From NCBI GenBank assembly GCA_937982425.1, contig CALJLT010000009.1, positions 7,547-71,546 of the forward strand: 64,000 nucleotides of DNA, given 5' to 3'. Positions 41,851 through 50,163 of the stretch are shown here, in pieces. This stretch comes from an uncultured archaeon (GTDB lineage: Archaea > Nanobdellota > Nanobdellia > Pacearchaeales > GW2011-AR1). The notes below the pieces were generated by a model that did no database searches, had not been told where the DNA came from, and was given only the letters and a program-made list of their open reading frames with translations. Position 1 is the stretch's first letter, and the number at the start of each line of letters is the position of its first letter. Made by a program: the position numbers and the translations under genes.

Positions 41851-44139
41851 TTAGATCCTTCTTAATCTTAATTCTTCATTTAACCATTTTTGCCATTCTG
41901 GAAAAACTCTTTCTTTCAAAGGCAACCCTATTTCTTTAATAACTGAATCTGAAATTTCATGGAATTTGTGAGTTGAAAGTGCGTTAAATTCTGCTTCGAG
42001 CAAATCTTTCATTCCGCTAGCTCTTGCGACTTCTACTAATCTTTCCTTAATTTTTGAACGAAGTAAAATATTATCATAAACCGCTTCCCAATTTCCTGCC
42101 CATCCTTTAACTTTAGAAGCAATATCCTTAATTGTTTCGGAATCTCCATTTATTAAAGCATCACTAACTTCCAACTCATCTTTTTCAACATTATATAACA
42201 TTAAATCTTTGAACCCCCCTTCTAGCAAAGGATCCGATGTCCAATGTTTTCTAACTTCCGTTATTTGCAAAAGTCTTCTCCAAGAATTAAGACCATCAGC
42301 TGATTTAATTGGGTTTGCTATTGCAATTATATCTGTTGCTTTAAAAGACGTTGCTGGAACTCCTATATCATTTACAACTCGATCAAAAACCCCATAAGGG
42401 CTTGCACCGTGAATTGTTCCTGCTACAACATTTGCGAGAGCCCCAACTCTCATAGCTTCATAAAGAGCTTTAGCCTCAGTACTTCTAACTTCTCCAACTA
42501 TCAAAGAACTATCTCCTAACCTTAAACTTGTCCTTATTCCTTCCTCCGCACTAACTTCCGAAGTCGTTTTTAATAAAGCTGAACGAACCTTCATTCTTAA
42601 TATATTAAAGTTAAGTCTTCTCAAAGCTTCAACTGGAAGTTCTAAAGAATCCTCTATTGTAATTATCCTAGATTTAGGATTTATCTCCAACATTAAACTT
42701 CCCAAAAGAGAAGTTTTCCCTGAAGAACGTGTTCCGGCTATTAACAATGTTCTTGCCCCGTCAATTAAAAAACTAAATAATCCTGCTGCCATGGGGTTTA
42801 TCATTCTATTGTCTATAAATAAAGGTAAAGTCCAGGGAGATTCTCTATGCCTTCTTATTGAATAAGCTAATCCATCTGGACTCAAAGGCCCTTGAACAAT
42901 AGCAATTCTTGCTCTTAATTGTCCTATTTCTAATTGTGTATCTAAAATCGGATTGGATTCGTCTAAAGGACGCCCTGAAATCATCCTAAATTTTGCGGCC
43001 CAAGAATCTGCATCTTCTTTACTAGGAAGTATATTTGTCAAACACTCATCATAATCTTGATGCCTAATATAAATAGGAACTTGAGAAATGGGTGCATTCA
43101 AAGAAATGTCTTGAATAAATTTATCCTGAAGTAAAACTTCAACTAATCCAAATCCAATAGTATGTCTAACCAAAATTGTCGCAAGTTTATTTAAATTTCC
43201 AAAATCAATTTTAAAATTTTTCGTCGTAGCTAAATCTCTAATCAAATCTTTGGATATATTAAAAAAAACTTGTCTTGTTCTCTCTGTATCTGTAAACTCC
43301 TCTGCCTTGGGCTGATGCTCGATTAAGACACTTCTTGCTAAATTAAGTAAATTATTTTCCTCTTCACTTAAATTACTTTCAGGAGGATTTAAATGATAAA
43401 ATAATTTGGATTCATTTTTACTTTTCAAGATATAGACTACACTCTTATCATATTCATTTAAAAAAATTTCATATTGGTCAACTATTTCGGAGAAAGAAGG
43501 AAAATCACTAACCAAACGTGTAAAAGTAAAGTTAGGAATTGTGTCTGCCTTAAATAAATGAGAGTAAATCCCCCTATCTCCTTTCTTGTAATTATCTAAA
43601 AAGGATTTTGATTCAGAAATAATTTTTGTTTTATTTAAAAGAGAATACATTTTTTCCAATAAAAAAAGATAATTTTTTTCGTCTAAAAGAGAAGACCCCT
43701 CTAATTTTTCTAACAATATTTTAGAAGTAATTATTATTTTTTTTATTTCAAAATATGCTTGTAAAGGATCTCTCTTTAATTGGTATAAAAAATTAAACAA
43801 TTCGTTATATCTTTTTGAAAAATTTACTTCAGAAATTTTTGCTAATTTTTCCGGAGAAAGAATTTTTTCTTGCTTTAATAAATAAACATATAAAGAAGCT
43901 ATTTCTAAAAGAAGACTAGTTTCATTAAAATCGTAATTATAACTTTTATCTTGAACAAAAACTATTCTTGAAACTTGAGAATTTTCAATTAAAGCATCAA
44001 TCGTTCTTTCCATTACTTCTGGGGATTCGGCCAAATTGGGAAAAAACGGAGCTCCAGAGTAATTAAAATAAATAACATCTTCTCCTCCCTCTCTTTGTAC
44101 AAGATAAGAATATAACTTAGCTCCTTTTTCAAACTGCAT
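41851..44139 (-). CDS. Type II/IV secretion ATPase (TadA/FlaI-like)
   Basis: The hexameric ATPase that powers pilin assembly. The 762-residue protein has a long N-terminal domain (1-300) and a C-terminal RecA-like domain with Walker A AGTRSSGKTSLL (about 468-479), an Asp box ITIEDSLELP, Walker B-like SSLIVGEVRSTEAKALYEAM and a His box GTIHGASPYGVFDR. All catalytic segments are intact. Length is above the ~550 of FlaI because of the large N-terminal extension. Archaellum genes flaH, flaF and flaG are not in this window, so a pilus or secretion role is favoured over motility. Confidence 0.93.
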   Translation of the reverse strand: MQFEKGAKLYSYLVQREGGEDVIYFNYSGAPFFPNLAESPEVMERTIDALIENSQVSRIVFVQDKSYNYDFNETSLLLEIASLYVYLLKQEKILSPEKLAKISEVNFSKRYNELFNFLYQLKRDPLQAYFEIKKIIITSKILLEKLEGSSLLDEKNYLFLLEKMYSLLNKTKIISESKSFLDNYKKGDRGIYSHLFKADTIPNFTFTRLVSDFPSFSEIVDQYEIFLNEYDKSVVYILKSKNESKLFYHLNPPESNLSEEENNLLNLARSVLIEHQPKAEEFTDTERTRQVFFNISKDLIRDLATTKNFKIDFGNLNKLATILVRHTIGFGLVEVLLQDKFIQDISLNAPISQVPIYIRHQDYDECLTNILPSKEDADSWAAKFRMISGRPLDESNPILDTQLEIGQLRARIAIVQGPLSPDGLAYSIRRHRESPWTLPLFIDNRMINPMAAGLFSFLIDGARTLLIAGTRSSGKTSLLGSLMLEINPKSRIITIEDSLELPVEALRRLNFNILRMKVRSALLKTTSEVSAEEGIRTSLRLGDSSLIVGEVRSTEAKALYEAMRVGALANVVAGTIHGASPYGVFDRVVNDIGVPATSFKATDIIAIANPIKSADGLNSWRRLLQITEVRKHWTSDPLLEGGFKDLMLYNVEKDELEVSDALINGDSETIKDIASKVKGWAGNWEAVYDNILLRSKIKERLVEVARASGMKDLLEAEFNALSTHKFHEISDSVIKEIGLPLKERVFPEWQKWLNEELRLRRI

Positions 44140-44225
44140 TTTAATCCAAAAAAAAGAATGAAATCCAGTTTATATTAATTATCATCTCACAAAACAAATT
44201 TAAACTGCATTTTCTTTTTAAAAAT

Positions 44226-44570
44226 ATGAAATCTAAAGAAATAGAAATGAATATCCCCCAAAATCCTCTTCCTTCAATAAAAAATTTAGAAGAGAAACAA
44301 AAAATTCTAAAGGATAGACTTCTTTTAATAGGAGAGAATTTAATTCATTTTAGAGAGAAAACCGAAGAAGAAATGATTTTTTTAAAGAAAGAGTTAGAGA
44401 AATTAAAAGACGGGTTTGAAAAAATAAAAAATTTTATGGAAAATCTTTCTGGAGAAATTTCAGAATTTGCAAGAAAAGAAGATTTAGAAATACTAAAAAA
44501 ACAAGCAAAAATGTTTCAACCCTTAGAATTTGTAAAAAAATCAGACTTAGAAAAATTAAAAAAGAAGTAA
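44226..44570 (+). CDS. Coiled-coil protein in the pilus locus
   Basis: A 114-residue, highly charged protein predicted to be almost wholly coiled coil (EKQKILKDRLLLIGENLI and EEMIFLKKELEKLKDGFEKI), with a C-terminal KKSDLEKLKKK. No enzyme motif. Transcribed divergently from the ATPase gene. By position it may be a cytosolic scaffold like FlaC/D/E of archaella, but sequence similarity is not evident. Confidence 0.6.
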   Translation: MKSKEIEMNIPQNPLPSIKNLEEKQKILKDRLLLIGENLIHFREKTEEEMIFLKKELEKLKDGFEKIKNFMENLSGEISEFARKEDLEILKKQAKMFQPLEFVKKSDLEKLKKK

Positions 44571-44584
44571 AATAATCCTAAATT

Positions 44585-45244
44585 ATGGGTGCCCTTGAAA
44601 AATTAGTTCAATACAAAAAAGAGGGAAAAACAGAGAATGAAACAATTTCTTTATTAAAGGAAGAAGGTTTCAATCCTGGAGCAATAATGGAGGCATTAAC
44701 TCAAATAAGAATAAAAGAGGCAGTAGGAAAAGAAAATATGGATAATAAAGAAGAAATGCAACCTTCGATAATGGAATCTTCTCCGGAAGAGTACCAAAAC
44801 CAAGGCTATCAAGAAGAGAATAGAAATCAGCAAAAAGGTTACTTTCCTCCCGAAAATTCTGCAGAATATTACTCTCCTCAACAACCGTTTCAAGGACAGA
44901 ACTATTCTGAAGACCAATATTACGAAGAAGCGTATTCCCCTCAACAAACAAATTTCCAAGATACAGACACTTTAATAGAAATTGCTGAGCAAGTTTTTTC
45001 AGAAAAAATAAAAGACATTTCAAATAAAATTAAAGAATTTAAAGAATTTAAAACGATTTATCAGGAAAAAATAGAAGATATAAATGAAAGATTAAAAAGA
45101 ATGGAAAAAATGTTTGATAAAATGCAAATTTCTATTTTAGACAAAGTTGGTTCTTTTGGAAAAGAAATAACTGGTTTAAGAAAAGAAGTAGAAATGGTTG
45201 AAGATAGTTTTTCTAAGATGCATTCTTCTTCCAAGAAAAAATAA
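44585..45244 (+). CDS. Coiled-coil protein with Gln/Tyr-rich linker in the pilus locus
   Basis: A 219-residue protein in three parts. The N-terminal helical domain (1-45, VQYKKEGKTENETISLLKEE) resembles small UBA/HTH-like helical hairpins. The linker (~60-125) is rich in Gln, Tyr, Asn, Glu and Pro and predicted disordered. A C-terminal coiled coil (~130-210) follows. It sits 14 nt after the other coiled-coil gene. A scaffold linking the assembly ATPase to other factors is inference. Confidence 0.6.
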   Translation: MGALEKLVQYKKEGKTENETISLLKEEGFNPGAIMEALTQIRIKEAVGKENMDNKEEMQPSIMESSPEEYQNQGYQEENRNQQKGYFPPENSAEYYSPQQPFQGQNYSEDQYYEEAYSPQQTNFQDTDTLIEIAEQVFSEKIKDISNKIKEFKEFKTIYQEKIEDINERLKRMEKMFDKMQISILDKVGSFGKEITGLRKEVEMVEDSFSKMHSSSKKK

Positions 45245-45245
45245 A

Positions 45246-45848
45246 TTATATTCTCCTCTTTGCCATATGGCCTAGAAGACTATCTTTATCTTTACTGCCT
45301 CCAAAAGCAATGGCTAAAATTGCTCCAATTAAAAGAGCAAAAACCAAAATTGAACCTAGATTTCTTTCGAGAAAATATCCTATTTGCCATCCCGAACCAA
45401 AAACAGCCCAACCAAAAGACCCAGCAAGACTTTGGTACACTATTGCAATTATTCCTAAAACAATAAAAAAACCAAAAATTTTAATTGCTGCGGTTGGAGA
45501 ACCATCCTCGTTTTTAAACTTAAAAAATAATCCCATTAAAACTAAACCTGCTAAAATTATAGATAACATAACGCCCATTCTAGGAAATAACTCCGCAAAA
45601 AAATAAGAAACAAAACCAAATTGCAAAGCCATAAATCCTACTGAAATAGAAAGAATAACATTTATTCCTTTACTGTTTTGCCCAAAAAGATTTATGTTAT
45701 TTAAAATTCCGTACGTCAAAGCAAAAATCATTAAAAAAGGTAAAACAAAACTAAAAAAACCTGTTTGTTCCAATTGGAAAAAAAGATTCCCCATTGCTCC
45801 TCCTTGATTAGTAGGAAGATAAACAAAATTTATCACACTCTCAAACAT
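45246..45848 (-). CDS. Polytopic membrane protein, pilus locus (paralogue of next gene)
   Basis: A 200-residue protein with about five TM segments. Shared features with the 45894-46409 product include an early FFSFVLPFLMIFALTYGIL (compare FLYPFLLLFFLVFAILEKT), a soluble K-G/N loop with alternating Val/Ala, and a final hydrophobic segment FALLIGAILAIAFGG (compare ALIVAFIAGAIAIALKA). I read the pair as paralogues. Unknown function; membrane complex of the pilus machine is a guess from context. Confidence 0.62.
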   Translation of the reverse strand: MFESVINFVYLPTNQGGAMGNLFFQLEQTGFFSFVLPFLMIFALTYGILNNINLFGQNSKGINVILSISVGFMALQFGFVSYFFAELFPRMGVMLSIILAGLVLMGLFFKFKNEDGSPTAAIKIFGFFIVLGIIAIVYQSLAGSFGWAVFGSGWQIGYFLERNLGSILVFALLIGAILAIAFGGSKDKDSLLGHMAKRRI

Positions 45849-45893
45849 GTTAAATTAAAATAAAAGAGCTTTATATAAATTTCTGTTTAAGAA

Positions 45894-46409
45894 TTATTTT
45901 GTAGCCCCTTTAGCTTTTAGAGCAATAGCGATTGCTCCTGCAATAAACGCTACAATCAAAGCATTTGTCCAAAAGCTTCCGCTCCAAGAAGAACCAAACA
46001 AGAACATCATAAATCTTTCAGCTCCATTTATAAAAGGAGTTAAAATTCCTGCAGCCCAAATAACTGCGAAAAATATTGCTATAAACAAAATAACTGCGTA
46101 AAAGGATTTCCATTTACCTCCCGGAGTTGGTTTTTCTCCAGTAATAAATCCCCACATCATAAGTCCAACAAAGATAATTACAAGCCCCACGCTCATAAAG
46201 AGAATAAGATTTGTAGCCATTAGCTTAGGAAAAATAGCTGCAACAAAGATAAGTGCAACAACCAAAGAAACAAGCGCATTTGTTGTTTTAACGTCATCTC
46301 CTAAAATCTTAGTCTTTTCTAAAATAGCAAAAACTAAAAAGAAGAGTAATAAAAAAGGATACAGAAAATCTGTCATTAATGGTGCTTGTAATATTGTAGC
46401 CATAAACAA
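45894..46409 (-). CDS. Polytopic membrane protein, pilus locus
   Basis: A 171-residue protein with four to five TM segments, including FLYPFLLLFFLVFAILEKTK, LVSLVVALIFVAAIFPKL and the C-terminal FIAGAIAIALKAKGATK. It is the first gene of a short operon with its paralogue 45246-45848, 45 bp apart. A TATA-like region (about 46415-46432) precedes it. No family recognised with certainty. Confidence 0.62.
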   Translation of the reverse strand: MFMATILQAPLMTDFLYPFLLLFFLVFAILEKTKILGDDVKTTNALVSLVVALIFVAAIFPKLMATNLILFMSVGLVIIFVGLMMWGFITGEKPTPGGKWKSFYAVILFIAIFFAVIWAAGILTPFINGAERFMMFLFGSSWSGSFWTNALIVAFIAGAIAIALKAKGATK

Positions 46410-46542
46410 TTATAATTTATTTAGTTTAAATAAATTACTATTCTTAATTTATCAAAAGACTGAATCAGTATAATTGAATTTAAAACAACTCAAAAGTTAA
46501 TGCTTCCCTTGTTATTAAATCTAAATAGAAAAAACCTTAAAA

Positions 46543-46818
46543 CTACATTAAATCAGCTTCGCCTTCCATAGAAATATCTCTGTTCGGAAGAGCAGCTCGA
46601 TTTATGATAAAAACATCACTTATAGCCCTAACAAATTGGTGTGGAACAACAACTCCTCTCGCTCCACCTAAAACTGAAGACAAATGGCCTGCAACCTTTA
46701 TTCTCCATCCGTCAATCTTATTTTCATATAAATTAACTTCTTCTATTTCTCCAAATAAGTCTCCTCCATCTGTATAAACCTTTTTACCCAGAACATCGTT
46801 AATCTTTTCAACTCTCAT
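46543..46818 (-). CDS. PRC-barrel domain protein
   Basis: A 91-residue small beta-barrel protein. The PRC-barrel pattern is visible as VLGKKVYTDGGDLFGEIEEV and the segment RGVVVPHQFVRAISDVFIIN. Archaeal stand-alone PRC-barrels often accompany cell-division (CdpB) or RNA-maturation genes; which role applies here cannot be told. Monocistronic. Confidence 0.82.
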   Translation of the reverse strand: MRVEKINDVLGKKVYTDGGDLFGEIEEVNLYENKIDGWRIKVAGHLSSVLGGARGVVVPHQFVRAISDVFIINRAALPNRDISMEGEADLM

Positions 46819-46934
46819 AATAAAACATAATTAAATTTTATTTAAATAGTTTTCCATACTAAAAAGGATATTTTTAACCAAAACCGCCTGTCTAAAATAA
46901 TCAACTTTATAAAAAAGAGATGTCTTTTAACTTG

Positions 46935-47561
46935 ATGATAAACAAGAAAGAAATTATCTCTATCTTAACTGCTACTTTGGTTTTAGGAGTAACTATCTCT
47001 CTTGTTGAAAGCTGGAACATTTTTCTCATAACCTCTGCTTTCATATTCGTAGCAATATTTGTTAATCTTTTAGGTAAAAAAGTATCTTCCTACTATTTAG
47101 ATACAGAAACAGAAGTTTCTCTTTGGGAATTTAAAAGATATGGATATAAAAAACACTACCACTTTTCTAAACCCTTGCTTGCAGGAATCTTTGTTCCTCT
47201 GTTAGTTAAATTTTTTAGTGTTGGGCTATTGAATTGGATGGCTTGTCTAACTTTTGAAGTAAAAGGCAAAATCTATCGTGCAGCCAGAAGGCACGGAATA
47301 TATTCTTTCTCAGAGGTTACTGAAAGAGAAATAGGGTTAATTGCTATTTTTGGTATTTTATTCAATCTTTTGTTTGCTCTCATAGGATATCTATTAGGCG
47401 TTCCTCTATTAGCAAAGCTTAATTTAGTTTACGCTTTTTATAACGTGATTCCTATTTCAAACTTAGATGGATCAAAAATATTTTTTGGAATGAAAAATGT
47501 TTGGGTTTTCTTAGCAACTTTAGTTTCATTACTAACTCTTGCTTCAATATTCATTGCTTAA
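46935..47561 (+). CDS. Site-2 protease-like membrane protein lacking HExxH
   Basis: From ATG 46935 the protein has 208 residues and about five TM segments. It follows the archaeal S2P/M50 pattern: a first TM with IFVNLLGKKVSSYY where active enzymes have HExxH, an RYGYKKHYHFSKPLLAG region, and PISNLDGSKIFFG, matching the second active-site motif (LDG). The zinc ligands of HExxH are replaced (NLLGK), so it is predicted inactive. I use ATG 46935 because a TATA box (CTTTATAAAA, 46906-46915) lies about 25 nt upstream; an ATG at 46920 would sit too close to it. Confidence 0.78.
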   Translation: MINKKEIISILTATLVLGVTISLVESWNIFLITSAFIFVAIFVNLLGKKVSSYYLDTETEVSLWEFKRYGYKKHYHFSKPLLAGIFVPLLVKFFSVGLLNWMACLTFEVKGKIYRAARRHGIYSFSEVTEREIGLIAIFGILFNLLFALIGYLLGVPLLAKLNLVYAFYNVIPISNLDGSKIFFGMKNVWVFLATLVSLLTLASIFIA

Positions 47562-47569
47562 AAAACTTA

Positions 47570-49336
47570 TTAAGGATTGAACTGCCCAAAAGAAACTCTG
47601 ACGTTTGCCCAATAATTTCCTTTTTTATCTTTCCCGTAATCAATTACTTCATAATTCTTAATAAAAGAACCAGATGCAATTCTCCCCTTATTTGAAAATA
47701 CTTGTCCTGATTGAAAATTTCCTCCCTGGTTTTCTTCAAAATAACCAGAAGTAATCATTGAGTCTATTCTTGATTGTTTTAAGGAACTGGCATAGCAAAG
47801 AGCATCAAAAATAGCTTCCTCTAAACTATTCTTACTTCCTCCAGTTGAGGATTCTATTAAATCTTCTTTTTTTAAGGAGGGGCTTATCAACGAACTTTCC
47901 AATTGATAAATTTCCTGCATATATTGAAAATCGTCTTGCACAAATGAAATTCCTGATTGTTTACCTTCTTGACTAACACGCATCATTTCGTCATAAGTCT
48001 CAAAAAAACTTCCTGTCCTGATTAATAAATTCCCTCCTTCTAATGGAACTGAAATTCCTTCTTTAATATAAGATTCCTCAAAAAGATACTCAATTCGCTC
48101 TTCTCCTTCTTCTATATCAGTAAAACTTGAAACTTCTGATTTGTATAACAAAGCTTCTTCACTAGAAGGAACAGGATTAAAAATTCCTCCTACCAAAACC
48201 CCCTCTTGAATTACGTTTTTTCCTCCTTTTAAATAAGCTTGATTAAATTCAACCCCTTTAACATTAAAACTACCCTTAAAATCAACAGATAAATCTTTTA
48301 AATCTCCATAATAAAAAAGCCCTTCTTCATTTACTAAAATTTCCTCATTATTTTTCCCCTTAAAAGTTAAAGAGCCATTTTGATTAAAAATTCCCGCGGC
48401 AATTGAATCTACATTCTCGTCTTCCAATTGAAAAATCAATCTCCCCTTTCCCCCTGAAAATTCATATTGATAATCTCCTGAATTTTTTCTAAGTTCAGAA
48501 ACGCAATTTGGAGAGACACATTTTTTATTAAAAAGATATTCTATTTCTTCCTCTGAAACAAATAAAGATCTAGAAATTTGGCCATTTTCATATCTGGAAA
48601 AAAAACTTTCTTGTCCTAAAATTCTTGTTCCATCATTTAAAATCTTTTGGGATCCCTTAACAGAAGAAAAAAGATCTCCATCAATTTTTTCAAAAAAAGA
48701 TCCATTAATCAAAATAGAATTTTCTGAGACGTGAATTAAACAAGTAGAATTGGGCATAGAAAAAAAAGAGTTATTTCCTTTTAATATACTTGAATTAAAA
48801 AAAGAAAAAGAGGAATTTTTACAGGAATCTAAATTTATTCTTCCCTCTTTTAATAAAAAACCCTCTTTATCTTTAATCATCCTCCCCCCATAAATTTGAG
48901 ATCCATCTTGAAGGATTAAATGGCCATATTTATTTACTTTAGAGCCCCTATTATCTTCTAAATCGAAAGTCACCCCTTCTCCCACTACTCCTTTTAAAAA
49001 AACAATACTTTTGCCATCTTCAATAACTATTGAATTTATTTTTGCTCCCTCAAAAAGAATTCCTTGATTTTCAAACCAATATTTTCGAATCGAATCATAA
49101 TCATTTAAAAAAGAAATGTTTTTAGAAGCTCGTAAGGAAACTTCTTTAAGAACATCCTCTCTATTCATAAGAGTTAATTTTTCATCCAGAAGTAGAACTT
49201 GTAAAAAAAGATCATTATTTAATTTAGATAGGTTATATTCTCCCTGAACTATTAAAGATTCTATTTCTTGGGGGGATTCAGCTAAAACTGGATTTAAAAA
49301 TAAACAAAAAATTAGGATAAAAAGTAAAATTCTCAT
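47570..49336 (-). CDS. Large secreted protein, second gene of surface module 3
   Basis: A 588-residue exported protein with a Sec signal peptide (MRILLFILIF... ending NPVLA-ES). The mature region has an N-terminal helical segment (20-90) followed by many short strands with Asn/Gly-rich turns (such as LRKNSGDYQYEFSGGKGRLI), suggesting a beta-solenoid. A C-terminal helical segment follows (~460-588). The N-terminus matches the left-edge protein. It overlaps its upstream partner by 4 bp. Surface adhesin or structural role is inference. Confidence 0.72.
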   Translation of the reverse strand: MRILLFILIFCLFLNPVLAESPQEIESLIVQGEYNLSKLNNDLFLQVLLLDEKLTLMNREDVLKEVSLRASKNISFLNDYDSIRKYWFENQGILFEGAKINSIVIEDGKSIVFLKGVVGEGVTFDLEDNRGSKVNKYGHLILQDGSQIYGGRMIKDKEGFLLKEGRINLDSCKNSSFSFFNSSILKGNNSFFSMPNSTCLIHVSENSILINGSFFEKIDGDLFSSVKGSQKILNDGTRILGQESFFSRYENGQISRSLFVSEEEIEYLFNKKCVSPNCVSELRKNSGDYQYEFSGGKGRLIFQLEDENVDSIAAGIFNQNGSLTFKGKNNEEILVNEEGLFYYGDLKDLSVDFKGSFNVKGVEFNQAYLKGGKNVIQEGVLVGGIFNPVPSSEEALLYKSEVSSFTDIEEGEERIEYLFEESYIKEGISVPLEGGNLLIRTGSFFETYDEMMRVSQEGKQSGISFVQDDFQYMQEIYQLESSLISPSLKKEDLIESSTGGSKNSLEEAIFDALCYASSLKQSRIDSMITSGYFEENQGGNFQSGQVFSNKGRIASGSFIKNYEVIDYGKDKKGNYWANVRVSFGQFNP

Positions 49337-50088
49337 TCTTCTTCCTCCATTTTTAAAGCAAAAGAATATGCTAAAGGTATTTCTCCTTGGGTGTCCGAAG
49401 AGAATATTAACGTCAAAATAAGATCCTTTTCCCCTAAGGGGGTTATTTCATAAGTAAAATCCCTTTCAAATGCCAAATTAGTCAAATAACTTAATGAAAA
49501 AAAAGAGGGATTTTTTTCTTGGATTTTAATAAATTCTTCAACTAGTTTATACTTTGAATATAAATCAAAATCATAGTTTAAAGAAAAATCTTTAAATTTA
49601 ACTTTTGATTCTCCCTTGAAAACAATTAAAGGATAACTTAAATCAATTAAAATTTTATCTTCCAAAATTTCAAATTCGGAAAAAGGTTTTCCAGAATCTA
49701 TCTTATATCCTTGATTTTCAAAATTGGAAAAATCTAAGCAGTTTTCAATATTCTCTTCCAAATAAGATGAAAGTTCTTCCTCAATAATTTCTAGAGAAGG
49801 CATTTTAGAAACTTCATCAAAATAAACAGGAAATTTGGCATTTTTATAGATAAGGAAATCTTTATTTAAATTATAAAATCCCCCATGAAAAAAATTAAAA
49901 TAAATTGCTTCTTTTGTCGTCTTTTCTAAGCATTCTTCAACAAAATTATTTATTTCTGGTAAATCGACATTATTACTGCTTTTAAGAGTGACTCCTTCCC
50001 TAAAAACAAAAAAACCAACGGATAGAACAACTAATAACAGAGATATAATTATAAAAATTGTAACTTGCCCAAATTTATTATTCTTCAT
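49333..50088 (-). CDS. Class III signal-anchored membrane protein, first gene of surface module 3
   Basis: A 251-residue protein: NKFG-QVTIFIIISLLLVVL gives the class III signal and TM helix, and the rest is external. It closely follows 624-1373: CLEK, FFHGGFYNL, a P-V-Y segment, YLEENIENC, then a strand-rich half with DLSYPLIV (compare DINYPLTL) and IQEKNPSFFSLSYLTNLA (compare EQEKNPSFVPLGFLADLS). The start is separated from the divergent Hef helicase promoter by a TATA (CTATATAAATTC, about 50108-50119). Confidence 0.76.
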   Translation of the reverse strand: MKNNKFGQVTIFIIISLLLVVLSVGFFVFREGVTLKSSNNVDLPEINNFVEECLEKTTKEAIYFNFFHGGFYNLNKDFLIYKNAKFPVYFDEVSKMPSLEIIEEELSSYLEENIENCLDFSNFENQGYKIDSGKPFSEFEILEDKILIDLSYPLIVFKGESKVKFKDFSLNYDFDLYSKYKLVEEFIKIQEKNPSFFSLSYLTNLAFERDFTYEITPLGEKDLILTLIFSSDTQGEIPLAYSFALKMEEEE

Positions 50089-50163
50089 TAAAAATAAATG
50101 AGAAAAGAATTTATATAGTTTATGCGACTATTATCCTAACTATAAAGAAAACTTCTTACAAAA

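Noticed and set aside
34644-46409. Archaellum (motility) operon
   Set aside because: No archaellin, FlaH, FlaF or FlaG homologue is seen, so pilus or secretion is the better reading.
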